From an uncultured Spirochaetaceae bacterium (GTDB taxonomy: Bacteria > Spirochaetota > Spirochaetia > Treponematales > Treponemataceae), in contig CADCLG010000017.1 of NCBI GenBank assembly GCA_902802305.1, positions 1-58,856 of the forward strand: a stretch of DNA of 58,856 bases, written 5' to 3'. Below the pieces are notes generated by a model. The model searched no databases, was not told the origin of the DNA, and was given only the letters and a program-made list of their open reading frames with translations. Made by a program: the position numbers and the translations under genes. This document shows positions 7,288 to 17,373 of this stretch, piece after piece; position 1 is the first letter of the stretch; the number at the start of each line of letters is the position of its first letter.

Positions 7288-8607
7288 ATGATTAAGAACA
7301 GAAAATCATTTATAAAGACAATTTTATTTTTCGTTTTTTCTATTTTCTTATTATCTTCCTGCAAAGATAAAATCATGGGCTATAGTGTGGTTTTATGGAA
7401 TGCCCCGGAACATCACCTGCGAGATTGTGATATTGTTCCTGTTTATATACGTTCAAATATATCGCAGGTTTATGTTATAAGCGATGCAGAGGGAACTAAA
7501 ATAGAACTTCCTTTGTGGCAATTAACAGAACCGGTTAAAAAGAGCAAAATTGAAGGTATTCAGAAAAAATACTCAGACTATGCCTATACTTATGCAAGCG
7601 TAAAAACAGACGGACTTCCTGCGCGCTCAGATCCTGTAAATACTTCTAAGCAGGTTTACCGACTCAGAAAAAATGAAGTTATCAAAATCCTTTACAAAGG
7701 CAAGGGAACAGCCCCAATGACAGGCGGCGTACCTTTGGAAGGAGACTGGTACAGAATATTGACAGAAGACGGAACCCAAGGCTGGTGTTTTTCCTACAAT
7801 CTTATTTTCTTTGAAACAGATGCAAACGGACAGGCAATAGGAAATACAGGAATTGTTGAGGAAGAGGAAGAAGATGAACGATATCTTTCAATCCTTAATA
7901 AAGTCTGGTATCCGGATTCCTTCAGAACAATGATTCAGTCTGGAAATATGGATTTGTCTAAGCTTCATTCTTCTTACAACTTTATGATTGATACGGAAAA
8001 TGAAAAAGTAACTCTGAACTTGAGCACAATTCATGAAAGCTGGAATTATACGGGTTATACAAAAACCGATGACAATCAGTTTACCCTTAAAGATATTCCT
8101 GCAATTATCATTTTCAAAAAATATGATTATATTGTCATAAGGTATACTGGCCCGGATGGAAAGCCTCAGGAGCTTAATTTTGTTACAATCAAAGACGATT
8201 TGAATGAAATAATCAGTAATGAAAAAACGCGGCGGGCAGAAGAATATGAAAAGCTTGTAAATAACGGACCACGGTATGCAAGTTCAAGTTATGGAACTCT
8301 AGTTCTGCACAGCGACGGAAGCTTCCAGTGGACAAACTATAAGCTTCTTGTGCCGGCAATTATAAGTTCGTCGGCAAGAAATGTTGGAACTGCAAGCATA
8401 AAATATAACGTAAGCAAGGCACTTTCTGAAAATTACGACGGAGTTATAACCTTTAAGTTTGACAATACAAGTGAAGAAGTCAACTTCCTTTATAAGATTG
8501 ATTCAAACCGTCTCCGTCTGGAAGATGCGACGGAAGCTACTTATAACGGTAATCTTATTACTGCAAAAGGCTCAAGTCCGACAATTATTTCATTTACAGT
8601 AAAATAA
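7288..8607 (+). CDS. SH3-domain lipoprotein
   Basis: 439 residues. A signal peptide ends in the lipobox LLSSC with the lipidated Cys at about 25. A bacterial SH3-like domain lies at about 90-175 (ARSDPVNTSKQVYRLRKNEV, GDWYRILTEDGTQGWCF). The C-terminal half has beta-rich repeats with no recognised family; two segments (about 225-290 and 325-430) look like related lipocalin-like or beta-sandwich units. It is probably an envelope lipoprotein that interacts with peptidoglycan or surface ligands. It has no Shine-Dalgarno; TATATT lies nine bases upstream. It is followed 11 bases later by an ABC-F gene. Confidence 0.8.
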   Translation: MIKNRKSFIKTILFFVFSIFLLSSCKDKIMGYSVVLWNAPEHHLRDCDIVPVYIRSNISQVYVISDAEGTKIELPLWQLTEPVKKSKIEGIQKKYSDYAYTYASVKTDGLPARSDPVNTSKQVYRLRKNEVIKILYKGKGTAPMTGGVPLEGDWYRILTEDGTQGWCFSYNLIFFETDANGQAIGNTGIVEEEEEDERYLSILNKVWYPDSFRTMIQSGNMDLSKLHSSYNFMIDTENEKVTLNLSTIHESWNYTGYTKTDDNQFTLKDIPAIIIFKKYDYIVIRYTGPDGKPQELNFVTIKDDLNEIISNEKTRRAEEYEKLVNNGPRYASSSYGTLVLHSDGSFQWTNYKLLVPAIISSSARNVGTASIKYNVSKALSENYDGVITFKFDNTSEEVNFLYKIDSNRLRLEDATEATYNGNLITAKGSSPTIISFTVK

Positions 8608-8617
8608 ACGGAAAAAT

Positions 8618-10552
8618 ATGGCATTTGTACAATTTTCACAGGTGTCGCTGGCATTCGGCGACAGGGATATTCTTAAAAATGTAACAATAAATCTCCAGAC
8701 TGGCTCAAAAGTCGCTCTTACCGGTGCTAATGGAACTGGTAAGTCTACGCTCATAAAAGTTCTGGCCGGGCTTATAAAACCTGATTCTGGCAGCCGTGCA
8801 ATCCAAAAGGATACGAGAATTGCATATCTGCCCCAGTCAGGACTTACTCACCAGGGCTGTACACTCATAGAAGAAGCAGATAAAGCCTTTGAGTTTGGAT
8901 ATGAAATCCAGCGACAGATAGACCAAATAGGCGAGCAGCTCGCAAAAAATGAAGGAAATACCAAAGCGCTTTTGGAAAGACATGCAGATTTAATCCAGAA
9001 GCTTGAAGATTCAGGCTGGCACAGGCGACAGGCAGTGGCAGAATCAGTTTTGCTTGGTCTTGGTTTTTCCCGTGCAGATTTTACTAAAAAAACAGAAGAG
9101 TTCAGCGGTGGCTGGCAGATGAGAATTGCCCTTGCCAAGACTCTTATGCAGAATCCTGATTTTTTACTTTTGGACGAACCTACAAACTATCTTGATATTG
9201 AAGCCCGCGACTGGCTTGAATCTTTTTTGCAGAATTATTCAGGTGGCTTTTTGCTTGTAAGTCACGACCGCTATTTTCTTGACGTTACAATCAACGAAGT
9301 TTATGAGCTTTTTGGTGGTGACCTTAAACGCTATCCGGGTAATTTTACTCATTATGAAAAAGTTCGCGAAGTAGAATTGCAGACTCTTATTGCAGCCTAT
9401 GAACAGCAGCAGCAGGAAATTAACAAGCTGGAAGATTTTATAACACGTTTTGGTTATAAGGCAACAAAAGCAGCTCAGGCCCAGGAATATCAGAAAAAAC
9501 TGGACAAAATGGTGAGAATTGAAATCCCAGAGTCTCTTAAAAAAATCCATTTTTCTTTTCCTCCGGCTCCACATGCAGGCCGTCTTGTTTACCGAATGTC
9601 GGGAATCTGTAAAAGCTACGACAATCAGCATAAGGTTCTGGATAATCTTGAACTAACTCTGGAAAATGGTCAGAGGCTCGTAGTTGCAGGACGAAATGGT
9701 GCCGGAAAATCTACACTTTTGAGAATAATTGCAGGTGAAGATAGAAACTTTGAAGGACAGGTAATTCCAGGCGCAGGGGTGAAAATCGGCTATTTTAGTC
9801 AGGATAATGCTGAAACAATTAAAGGCAGCCAGACAATTCTTGAATACTTGGAAAGCGTTGCTCCCCTTGAGCTTATACCAAAGCTGCGTGATATGCTTGG
9901 GGCATTTTTGTTCCGTGGTGATGACGTTTATAAAAGCCTGGATGTGCTTTCTGGTGGTGAAAAATCTAGAATTGCACTTTTGCAGCTTTTACTCAGCCCG
10001 GTAAATCTTCTTGTACTTGATGAACCTACAAACCACCTGGATATTCATTCAAAGGATGTGCTTTTAAGTGCCCTTAAAGATTTTGGTGGGACGGTTGTTT
10101 TTGTAAGCCATGACCGCGGTTTTATCCAGCAGCTTGCAACTCAGGTGCTTCATCTTGAACCGGGCATTTTTAAATATTATCCGGGAAATTATGAGTACTA
10201 TCTGGAGCAGGTGCAGAAGGAAGAAGAAACAGAATCAGCGTCTCCTGTTTTTGTGCAGCAAAAACAGGGAGCGCAAGCAAAAACTGGCGACGGTAAAAAT
10301 ACGACAGGAGCTTGCGCTTATGAAAATCAAAAGCGTCTTGAAGCTGAGCGGCGTAAGAAAGAAAAAGAAATTGCCCGTCTGGAAAATGAAATTGCTGATT
10401 TGGAAGCCAAAAAAGCAGAACTGGAGACAAAAATGGCAGATCCGGCTGTTTATTCAAATGGTGAAAAAGCAAAAGCAGTTCAGCGGCAGATTCAGGAAAT
10501 TGCAGAAAAAATAGACCAGGTCACTGAAAAATGGATGGAAATCAGTGAATAA
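8618..10552 (+). CDS. ABC-F family ATPase
   Basis: 644 residues with two ABC ATPase domains in one chain and no membrane segments, the ABC-F layout for proteins acting on the ribosome. Walker A is at about 36-43 (GANGTGKST) and about 355-362 (GRNGAGKST). Signature motifs are FSGGWQMR and LSGGEKSR. Walker B is LLLDEPTN and LVLDEPTN. An interdomain linker of about 80 residues separates the domains, and a long charged coiled coil forms the C-terminus (about 560-640), as in Uup/YdiF/YheS-type members. Its role is likely translation quality control; a drug-resistance role cannot be excluded. EttA is a separate paralogue at 26.9-28.6 kb. Confidence 0.92.
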   Translation: MAFVQFSQVSLAFGDRDILKNVTINLQTGSKVALTGANGTGKSTLIKVLAGLIKPDSGSRAIQKDTRIAYLPQSGLTHQGCTLIEEADKAFEFGYEIQRQIDQIGEQLAKNEGNTKALLERHADLIQKLEDSGWHRRQAVAESVLLGLGFSRADFTKKTEEFSGGWQMRIALAKTLMQNPDFLLLDEPTNYLDIEARDWLESFLQNYSGGFLLVSHDRYFLDVTINEVYELFGGDLKRYPGNFTHYEKVREVELQTLIAAYEQQQQEINKLEDFITRFGYKATKAAQAQEYQKKLDKMVRIEIPESLKKIHFSFPPAPHAGRLVYRMSGICKSYDNQHKVLDNLELTLENGQRLVVAGRNGAGKSTLLRIIAGEDRNFEGQVIPGAGVKIGYFSQDNAETIKGSQTILEYLESVAPLELIPKLRDMLGAFLFRGDDVYKSLDVLSGGEKSRIALLQLLLSPVNLLVLDEPTNHLDIHSKDVLLSALKDFGGTVVFVSHDRGFIQQLATQVLHLEPGIFKYYPGNYEYYLEQVQKEEETESASPVFVQQKQGAQAKTGDGKNTTGACAYENQKRLEAERRKKEKEIARLENEIADLEAKKAELETKMADPAVYSNGEKAKAVQRQIQEIAEKIDQVTEKWMEISE

Positions 10553-10604
10553 AAAGAATAAATCATAAGGTGATTATGTGAATAAATGCGTGGAGGCAAT
10601 AAAT

Positions 10605-11780
10605 ATGGAGAAAAAGATTGTAAATAACTATGGAAGTTTTGATGTTACTTTTGTAAAAGGTAAGGGCTCAACTCTTTGGGATGCAAATGGAAAAAAATAT
10701 ATTGATTTTATTGCAGGAATTGGAGTTAACTGCCTTGGTCACAATTATAAGCCTCTTGTAAAGGCAATCAGCGAGCAGGCTAAACGCGAAATCCATATTT
10801 CAAATTATTATTTTTCGGATGTAGGACTTGTTTTTGCAGATGAACTTCTTGCCATCACCGGTTTTGAACGCGGATATTTTGGTAATTCCGGGGCAGAAGC
10901 AAATGAAGCGGCAATCAAGCTTGCCAGAAAATATGGTCAGCTCAACGGTGGCGACAAACGAAAGACAATTGTTACTCTGGAATCTTCCTTCCACGGCAGA
11001 ACTCTGGCAACACTTACGGCAACTGGTCAGGATAGGTTTCATCCAGATTGCTTTGCTCCATATCCTCAGGGTTTTAAAACAATTAAGGCAAACGATTATG
11101 AAGCAATAAAAACTGCCTTTGATGATACTACTGCGGCTCTTTTTATAGAATGTATTCAGGGAGAGGGCGGTGTAAATCTTATTGAGCCGGAATGGGCAAA
11201 GGCGGCTGCTGCTGCAGCAAGGGAAGCTGGGGCAATTGTAATGGCAGATGAAGTTCAAACTGGAATTGGTCGAACGGGAACCTTCCTTGCAAGTGAACAG
11301 CTTGGTTTTGAACCGGAAGTTGTAACTTTAGCTAAAGGAATTGCTGGCGGTATTCCAATGGGGGCTTGTCTTTTCCGCGGTAAGGCTGCTGATGTTTTTG
11401 TTGCAGGTGACCATCAGTCTACCTTTGCAGGAAATCCTCTTGCCTGTGCAGCAGGATGTGTAGTTGCAGAAACTGTAAGCAATATGTTCTTCCTTGACAG
11501 GGTAAATTATGCAGGCGATTATATCCGTGGCGCAATTGCCAGCTGGAATCTTCCTATTGTAAAAGATGTACGCGGAAAAGGCCTTATGATTGGAACTCAA
11601 ATTGATTCTTCTATAAAACCTTTTGACATTGAAGTGCGATGTCTTGAAAAAGGCCTTTGTACGACAGTTGCTGGCAGTGATGTTGTCAGATTCCTTCCTC
11701 CGCTGAACATTTCTGACAAAGAAATTGAAGAAGGCTTGAAGATTTACAAAGAAGTTCTGCAAGAGTTCTGCAATAAATAA
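10605..11780 (+). CDS. argD: Acetylornithine/succinylornithine-type aminotransferase
   Basis: 391 residues from the ATG at 10605, chosen because GGAGG lies nine bases upstream. A GTG at 10578 in frame is the alternative start. It is a class III PLP-dependent aminotransferase, with the Schiff-base lysine in VVTLAKGIAGGIPMG and the cofactor-binding FGNSGAEANEAAIKLARK and VMADEVQTGIGRTG blocks. It converts N-acetylornithine and 2-oxoglutarate to the semialdehyde and glutamate in arginine synthesis. No other arg gene is in the window, so related omega-aminotransferase substrates are possible. Confidence 0.9.
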   Translation: MEKKIVNNYGSFDVTFVKGKGSTLWDANGKKYIDFIAGIGVNCLGHNYKPLVKAISEQAKREIHISNYYFSDVGLVFADELLAITGFERGYFGNSGAEANEAAIKLARKYGQLNGGDKRKTIVTLESSFHGRTLATLTATGQDRFHPDCFAPYPQGFKTIKANDYEAIKTAFDDTTAALFIECIQGEGGVNLIEPEWAKAAAAAAREAGAIVMADEVQTGIGRTGTFLASEQLGFEPEVVTLAKGIAGGIPMGACLFRGKAADVFVAGDHQSTFAGNPLACAAGCVVAETVSNMFFLDRVNYAGDYIRGAIASWNLPIVKDVRGKGLMIGTQIDSSIKPFDIEVRCLEKGLCTTVAGSDVVRFLPPLNISDKEIEEGLKIYKEVLQEFCNK

Positions 11781-11790
11781 TAAACAATAG

Positions 11791-14769
11791 ATGAAAAGGC
11801 TTTTTTGCAGTGCGTTAGTATTTTTTTTCGCGATAAGTGTTTTTGCGGGAGTTATGGGACTTCCCCGTAAGGTTTATTCACTTTCTACGCAATATTTTGA
11901 CTTTCTTTTTTCAAAGGAATCTACCGGCACTGCAAAAGCTCTCGCCGATAAGGCCGACAATTTTTATCTTCAGGCAAAAAAAGATTTTGAAAACGATTAC
12001 GATTTTAAAACTCTTGTAGTTATTTCTCCTGATTCAGATGTGCTTTCTGTGCGGTATTCGCCGGTTCCCTACAATAGAATTATTGTTTATGAAGGAAAAA
12101 AGCAACTTGAGCAGGAAGTTTTTTCCGATGGTTTGCTGGATTTGTTCCGTTATGAAGTAATTAGGGCTGTGAGTCAGTCTGTAAAGAGTGACTTTGTTCA
12201 GAAGGCTTCAAAAATCATAGGTGGGGATTCTTTTCAGCCGGTAGCGCTTATGAATATGCCTTTTTCTTTTCTGGAAGGGGCGGTAAATGCAAACCTGGAG
12301 GAAGATGGAACTGGACTTCTTGATGACAATTGGAATCTTCAGATTTTAATGCAGATGAAGCTTGAAAAAAGGTTTCCATCTTTGATGCAGCTTTACGGGG
12401 CTATGGATATTTATCCCGGAGAAAAGTTTTCACAGATAGCTGGTTCTGCCTTTTGTGCCTATATTCAGCAGCGGTGGGGAATTGATAAGTTCATTCAGTT
12501 CTGGGCAGAAAGCGGTAAGTTGCATTTTTTCAAAGTGAATAAGTGGATTTTCCAGCAGATTTACGGGCAGCAGATTGAGGATGTCTGGAATGATTTTTTG
12601 GAATCAATTCCTCTGCCTCAGGTTATGGAAGATAATTCTTCTTTTTTCTTTGATTTTGATAATGACAGTGTTTACAAGTTTCTGATTCATACTCCTTATG
12701 GCTTTGTCTGGTACGACAAATTAAAACATGAAGTTGATATTTATGATGATTACAGTGTTATTCAAATGCGTCAGTTTTTATTTTTTGCCGCTGATGTTAC
12801 AAATCTTCAGGCAAGTCCAGATGGCCGTTATCTTATAATTTCATATATTCAGAATGGCAACCGCGAAAACTTAAAGAAAAATGTTACAGAAGTTTATGAT
12901 TTGAAGCAGAGATTTTTTTTGCAGCATAGGGATTATCCAGAATGGATTGTAAAATTTCTTGATGGGAATCTGATGGATTTTTCTGATGAAACGGGGATTT
13001 ATTCTCAGACAATAATTGATGAAAATACTGCTGCCGCACTTTTTTGTAAAAACAACCAGTGGTTTATTGGAATTTATGATTTCAAAAACGATTACGAAAA
13101 TGATTTCAAAAACGATTTACAATTCGGGCAAATCAACTTTTACCAAATCCGTTATAATGATGAAATTCTGAAAATTCATAATCTGAGGAAGGTGGACAAT
13201 TATTTATTTTTTGATTTTATCCTGCAGAATGAAGCCTCCTTTGCTCGTACCGGAGTTCTGCTTTTTGAAAATCCTCCGCTTAGGGCTTATGTTTTGGACA
13301 AGGATTTTTCAGGTGGAATAAATGATGCTATCTTTCTAAATGGTAAAGTCTACTATTTTGCACATAAATTCAACTGTGATGAATTCCGTTATGCTGATGT
13401 AAAAAATCTTTCTTATTCACCGGCAGAAGTTTTACTTGCTGATATTATTTTTCCTCAGAAATCTCTAGAAAAAAAGCCGGAAATCGTTCAGAAAGAAAGC
13501 CAGCAGAAGGAAAATCCAAAAAAAGAAAGTCAGCTTTTTTTGGAAAATTATGAAATTACAAAATATAATCCTTGGGGCCTGATGTTTAAGGGAGATTGGA
13601 AGCCCTTTTTTCCTGTTTACAATATAAATTTCAAAAAAGGAGTTGAACTCAATCCTGGTCTTGGCGTGACTTTTCAAACTCAGTCAGATCCTTTTGCCAA
13701 CAATAAAATCATTCTTTCGGCTGGAGCAATGATTCTTCCAATGGAATTTACAAAGCTTTTTAATGGAACGGAAAAATCCAAGGAGGAACTCAACGCCCAG
13801 AGGGATTTTTATGACAAGGACATTGCTTTTTGTGCCTATGGAGAAAATTCTTCCACACCGGTAGATATTTCCTTGGGTGGAATTTACAAATTTAATACTG
13901 ATGGCGAATATGATTTTAAAGCTGTTCTTGGGGCAAAATACGAGCTTCCTTTTAGAATGAGTTTCAGGCGCATGAAAATGGAGCTTATGGAAGCCTTTAC
14001 TGCCTCAACTTCTTACTGGGATTCACATCAGGAGGAGTATTATCCCGATTTATCAAGCTGGCCTTCAATGTCAGATTCTTACCGAAGCTGGCAGAGCATT
14101 CTTTCTGTAGAATACACGAATCTTCATCAGTATGGGCTTTCTCCTCTAAAAAGAACGGGAATTAATGCCGGTATGCTTGTTACTGCTACCTGGGATTTGA
14201 ATCTTATGGAATTGCAGCAGCAGAAAAATGCAGAGCTGAAAATGAATAAATCCGTGGAAAATCAGCAGTGGCGCTGGCCTTATTCTCCAACCCAGATTAA
14301 CTTGGGAATGTTTGCTCTTTTGGAAATTCCTTATATTTCTCCATTGCAAAATTACAAGGGCTGGATTTTGAGTTTTCCTCTTTCTCTTTCAGCTGAATTA
14401 TTTTATACAAACGGAACTGCCTTAAAAGCCCGGTCAAAAATGCTTTTTTTGGGTAAAGAGATTCAGAATGGATTTAAAAAAATAAATATTTATTTTCCCC
14501 GCTTTGGTCTTTATGGTGGTTATGAAGTTTCTCTGGATTATGATACCAACACAATTGTATTACCAGACTTGCGTGATTTTACCCGATTTTATGATGTTCT
14601 TTCAAATTGTTACATGAACGACAGTGTTTTTGTAAATCTGGAATTGTATACAACGCCTGTTGCCGGAAAGTTTGCCGTAGATCAATTAGTTACAAATGTT
14701 ACTTTTCAATATTATCTGCGGACTAAGGAAATAAAATTGAGCTGCAACTTTGAACTGCTGATAAAATAA
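11791..14769 (+). CDS. Large envelope protein: degenerate peptidase-MA domain, propeller-like middle, beta-rich C-terminus
   Basis: 992 residues with an N-terminal signal peptide (MKRLFCSALVFFFAISVFAG). Residues about 70-275 resemble a gluzincin (peptidase MA) domain: YEVIRAV at 121-127 stands where HExxHAV belongs, FLEGAVNANLE (160-170) matches the WLxEGxA-E block, and the following helices fit. Both zinc His are replaced (Tyr121, Arg125), so peptidase activity is unlikely. Residues about 290-570 are beta-rich with LQASPDGRYLIISY, typical of TolB/WD40-like blades. About 600-992 is Tyr/Phe-rich with alternating strands ending CNFELLIK, suggesting an outer-membrane beta barrel. It starts 11 bases after argD. 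Function unknown; surface location is inference. Confidence 0.75.
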   Translation: MKRLFCSALVFFFAISVFAGVMGLPRKVYSLSTQYFDFLFSKESTGTAKALADKADNFYLQAKKDFENDYDFKTLVVISPDSDVLSVRYSPVPYNRIIVYEGKKQLEQEVFSDGLLDLFRYEVIRAVSQSVKSDFVQKASKIIGGDSFQPVALMNMPFSFLEGAVNANLEEDGTGLLDDNWNLQILMQMKLEKRFPSLMQLYGAMDIYPGEKFSQIAGSAFCAYIQQRWGIDKFIQFWAESGKLHFFKVNKWIFQQIYGQQIEDVWNDFLESIPLPQVMEDNSSFFFDFDNDSVYKFLIHTPYGFVWYDKLKHEVDIYDDYSVIQMRQFLFFAADVTNLQASPDGRYLIISYIQNGNRENLKKNVTEVYDLKQRFFLQHRDYPEWIVKFLDGNLMDFSDETGIYSQTIIDENTAAALFCKNNQWFIGIYDFKNDYENDFKNDLQFGQINFYQIRYNDEILKIHNLRKVDNYLFFDFILQNEASFARTGVLLFENPPLRAYVLDKDFSGGINDAIFLNGKVYYFAHKFNCDEFRYADVKNLSYSPAEVLLADIIFPQKSLEKKPEIVQKESQQKENPKKESQLFLENYEITKYNPWGLMFKGDWKPFFPVYNINFKKGVELNPGLGVTFQTQSDPFANNKIILSAGAMILPMEFTKLFNGTEKSKEELNAQRDFYDKDIAFCAYGENSSTPVDISLGGIYKFNTDGEYDFKAVLGAKYELPFRMSFRRMKMELMEAFTASTSYWDSHQEEYYPDLSSWPSMSDSYRSWQSILSVEYTNLHQYGLSPLKRTGINAGMLVTATWDLNLMELQQQKNAELKMNKSVENQQWRWPYSPTQINLGMFALLEIPYISPLQNYKGWILSFPLSLSAELFYTNGTALKARSKMLFLGKEIQNGFKKINIYFPRFGLYGGYEVSLDYDTNTIVLPDLRDFTRFYDVLSNCYMNDSVFVNLELYTTPVAGKFAVDQLVTNVTFQYYLRTKEIKLSCNFELLIK

Positions 14770-14851
14770 AGTCAGCAGCTTGCCTTTTCTGGCATTTTCT
14801 GTTGCAGCTCAACAAGTGCTTTTTTAGAGATTTTAAATCTTAATCTAAATC

Positions 14852-15478
14852 TTAGAAAATCTTTTTGAATTCTCCAAGAAGAATGTCTGTTTCAATAGAA
14901 GCATCCAAATCAGTAATAGTTCCTTTGTTTTTGTAGAAGTTGATTAAAGGTTCGGTCTGCTCGCGGTAAACGTCCATTCTGTGAAGAATAGATTCCTGTT
15001 TATCATCATCACGCTGATAGAGTTCGCCACCGCATTTGTCACATACGCCTTCAACTTTTGGAGGAAGGGTAAGAACGTTGAAGTTTGCTCCACAAGCCTT
15101 GCATACTCGGCGTGTAGAAAGTCGGCGGATTACGATTTCGTCTTTAATTACAAAGTTTACAACTTTTACATCTGGGCAGATTTCTGCAAACATTTCTGCC
15201 TGAGGAATTGTGCGTGGGAAACCGTCAAGAATATAACCATTGGCACAGTCTGGCTGAGAAAGACGGTCTTTTACGAGTTCGCAGGTCAAATCATCACTTA
15301 CCAGAGAACCTGAATCTATAATTGCCTTAACCTTAATTCCGAGCGGTGTCTGATTTTTTATGTTTGCTCTGAAAATGTCTCCTGTTGAAATGTGCGGGAT
15401 TTTATAATCTTGTGCAACTTTTACAGCCAAAGATCCTTTACCTGCTCCCGGTGGTCCTAAAAAAATAAAATTGTTCAT
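14852..15478 (-). CDS. adk: Adenylate kinase
   Basis: 208 residues from ATG 15478, with GGAG eight bases upstream. It balances AMP, ADP and ATP. The P-loop GPPGAGKG is at residues 7-14. DGFPRTIPQ is the NMP/adenine-binding block. The LID carries CKAC and CDKC, a four-cysteine zinc site as in Gram-positive long-form enzymes. A well-formed promoter lies about 55 bases upstream. It is convergent with the 992-residue protein gene. Confidence 0.97.
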   Translation of the reverse strand: MNNFIFLGPPGAGKGSLAVKVAQDYKIPHISTGDIFRANIKNQTPLGIKVKAIIDSGSLVSDDLTCELVKDRLSQPDCANGYILDGFPRTIPQAEMFAEICPDVKVVNFVIKDEIVIRRLSTRRVCKACGANFNVLTLPPKVEGVCDKCGGELYQRDDDKQESILHRMDVYREQTEPLINFYKNKGTITDLDASIETDILLGEFKKIF

Positions 15479-15492
15479 ATAATACTCCAATA

Positions 15493-15549
15493 TGCGTCAA
15501 ACGCAAAAAATTATGTATCAATTATACACCAAGAATCGAGTATTGTCAG
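15493..15549 (-). promoter_or_regulatory. adk promoter and 5'-UTR hairpin
   Basis: CTGACA (15549-15544), 17-base spacer, perfect TATAAT (15536-15531), with a predicted start near 15524. The leader of about 45 bases contains the small palindrome TGCGT-caa-ACGCA (15493-15505). Confidence 0.7.
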
Positions 15550-15718
15550 TTATTTTTTATACATTTAGGAAAGCCTTTTTCAGCGCAAATATTGTGTACT
15601 TAAAAAGCGTAAAAACAGTTTTTACAGAATACCAGGTGTTTTATTGAGAGAAAGTTATTTATGTAGTAAAATATACAAAATAGCATATAACAATTGATAA
15701 TTACTAAGGAAGTATCTT

Positions 15719-17188
15719 ATGAAAAAATCACATCTGAAGGCTTTATTTGCCTTTTTAGTACTTATTTTGTCTTTTAGTAACTGTTCAAACAACAGTGAAC
15801 CTCCTGCTGAACCTGTCTATTATAATGTTACGTTTGATACAAATGGCGGGACTAGCGTAGAAAGCCAGAGAGTGGAAAAGGGAAAAAAAGCTGAAAGACC
15901 AGCAAATCCTACAAAGTCCGCGACGGACACTGTAAGTTATACATTTGCAGATTGGTATAGCAACAGCAGTTTGATTACTGTATTTGATTTTGATACTCCT
16001 ATAACAGAAGATATTATATTGTATGCAAAGTGGACCGAAAGTAAAATATACTACTCTGTTACAATTACAAATAACATTACAGGCGGGACTGTTACAGCAG
16101 ACAAGACTTCTGTAGCAGTCGGTGATACCGTTACACTTACAATAATGCCAGACAATGACTACCATCTTGATGCAATTACTGTTTCTGGAGCAAATTTAAG
16201 CGGAAGTGGAAATATAAGAACCTTCATTATGCCGGCATGCAATGTGACTGTCTCTGCTGAATTTTCTGAAAGTCTGCCTTATATTTTTCATGAAACGGTA
16301 ACATATCTTGACGCTGAAATTGGTGGAAGTCTTGGAAATAATAAAACTTATGTCTATTTTGGTGACTGGCCACAGACTGTAAAAGCTGCCGATGTAACTG
16401 TAGATGAAAGTCAGACTTTGGTAAGAGGCGCTTTCACTTATTATAAGGGCTCTGATAAATGCTGGTATGTAAAATCCAAAGAAAACGGATTTAATAGAAA
16501 TGGCTCAGTTTATTATTCGGATAAAAGTCTGGTAGGGGCAAATGGAAGAAGTTCAAAATACTTTAAGGTAGAACCAATCAAATGGTGTGTGCTTACAGAT
16601 GATTACGATCATGATAATGATTCTTCAACTCCTGGTAAAAAAATTCTTCTGGCAGAAACTATTCTTACGGCTGGAATTTATAACGTAAAGATAGAAAGAG
16701 CATTAAATGAAATAAAAATCTATCCAAATAACTATAAGTATTCAAATATCCGCTCTTATCTGAACGGAATCAGCAATCAGTATGTTGCAGACGGTGGGAC
16801 GGCAAGTCAATACGATAAAGACTGGACTGGTAAAGGTTTTATACAGAATGCATTTACAGTGTCTGCACAAGACTTGATTGCAGAAACACGTGTTGATAAC
16901 AGTGTAGATGGTAGCCAGTATGCTTGTGAAAACACAAAAGACAAAATATTTTTGATTAGTCAAAAAGAAGTTACAAATCCGAATTATATTTCAACACGCA
17001 GCCGCTACCCGACAGACTATGCAAAAGCAAATAGTGCTTACAAGGATGGCTATTGGTGGTTACGAACTCCTATCAATAAGGATTCTAACTTTGCATACTG
17101 GATTTACAGTAATGGTTCAGTCATGAACAATGATGATTATCTATATTATTCTACTATTGGAATAGTACCGGCTTTGTGTCTTGAATAG
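15719..17188 (+). CDS. Lipoprotein with InlB-type repeats and a DUF6273-like domain
   Basis: 489 residues. The lipobox is FSNC with Cys at about 22. An InlB B-repeat-like unit lies at about 30-105 (VTFDTNGGTSVESQRVEKG ... LYAKWTE). A second beta domain with YSVTITNNITGGTVTADKT occupies about 110-180. The large C-terminal domain (about 195-489) has VYFGDWPQT, VEPIKWCVL, YWWLRTP and a final IVPALCLE, the hallmarks of DUF6273 surface proteins. AAGGAAG precedes the ATG. It is likely a cell-surface lipoprotein of unknown ligand. Related domain types recur at 28.9-31.8 kb. Confidence 0.85.
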   Translation: MKKSHLKALFAFLVLILSFSNCSNNSEPPAEPVYYNVTFDTNGGTSVESQRVEKGKKAERPANPTKSATDTVSYTFADWYSNSSLITVFDFDTPITEDIILYAKWTESKIYYSVTITNNITGGTVTADKTSVAVGDTVTLTIMPDNDYHLDAITVSGANLSGSGNIRTFIMPACNVTVSAEFSESLPYIFHETVTYLDAEIGGSLGNNKTYVYFGDWPQTVKAADVTVDESQTLVRGAFTYYKGSDKCWYVKSKENGFNRNGSVYYSDKSLVGANGRSSKYFKVEPIKWCVLTDDYDHDNDSSTPGKKILLAETILTAGIYNVKIERALNEIKIYPNNYKYSNIRSYLNGISNQYVADGGTASQYDKDWTGKGFIQNAFTVSAQDLIAETRVDNSVDGSQYACENTKDKIFLISQKEVTNPNYISTRSRYPTDYAKANSAYKDGYWWLRTPINKDSNFAYWIYSNGSVMNNDDYLYYSTIGIVPALCLE

Positions 17189-17330
17189 CAATGGTCTATT
17201 AGTTCTTTTATATGCAAAATATATCCAAAAAATAGGACTGTTAAACGATTTAATGTAGGGAAAAACTCTTATTTTTTGACATTTTCATTCGATTTTTAGC
17301 TATTTTTGTTATGTTTTTGAATTTTTTTAA

Positions 17331-17358
17331 TTGCTTTTTTTCAAGTTGGAGATATAAT
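17331..17358 (+). promoter_or_regulatory. Promoter of the sugar importer operon
   Basis: TTGCTT (17331-17336), 16-base spacer, perfect TATAAT (17353-17358), with a predicted start near 17365. It lies in the 432-base gap before the binding-protein gene and gives a leader of about 255 bases. Confidence 0.55.
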
Positions 17359-17373
17359 ATCTGTATACATAAG

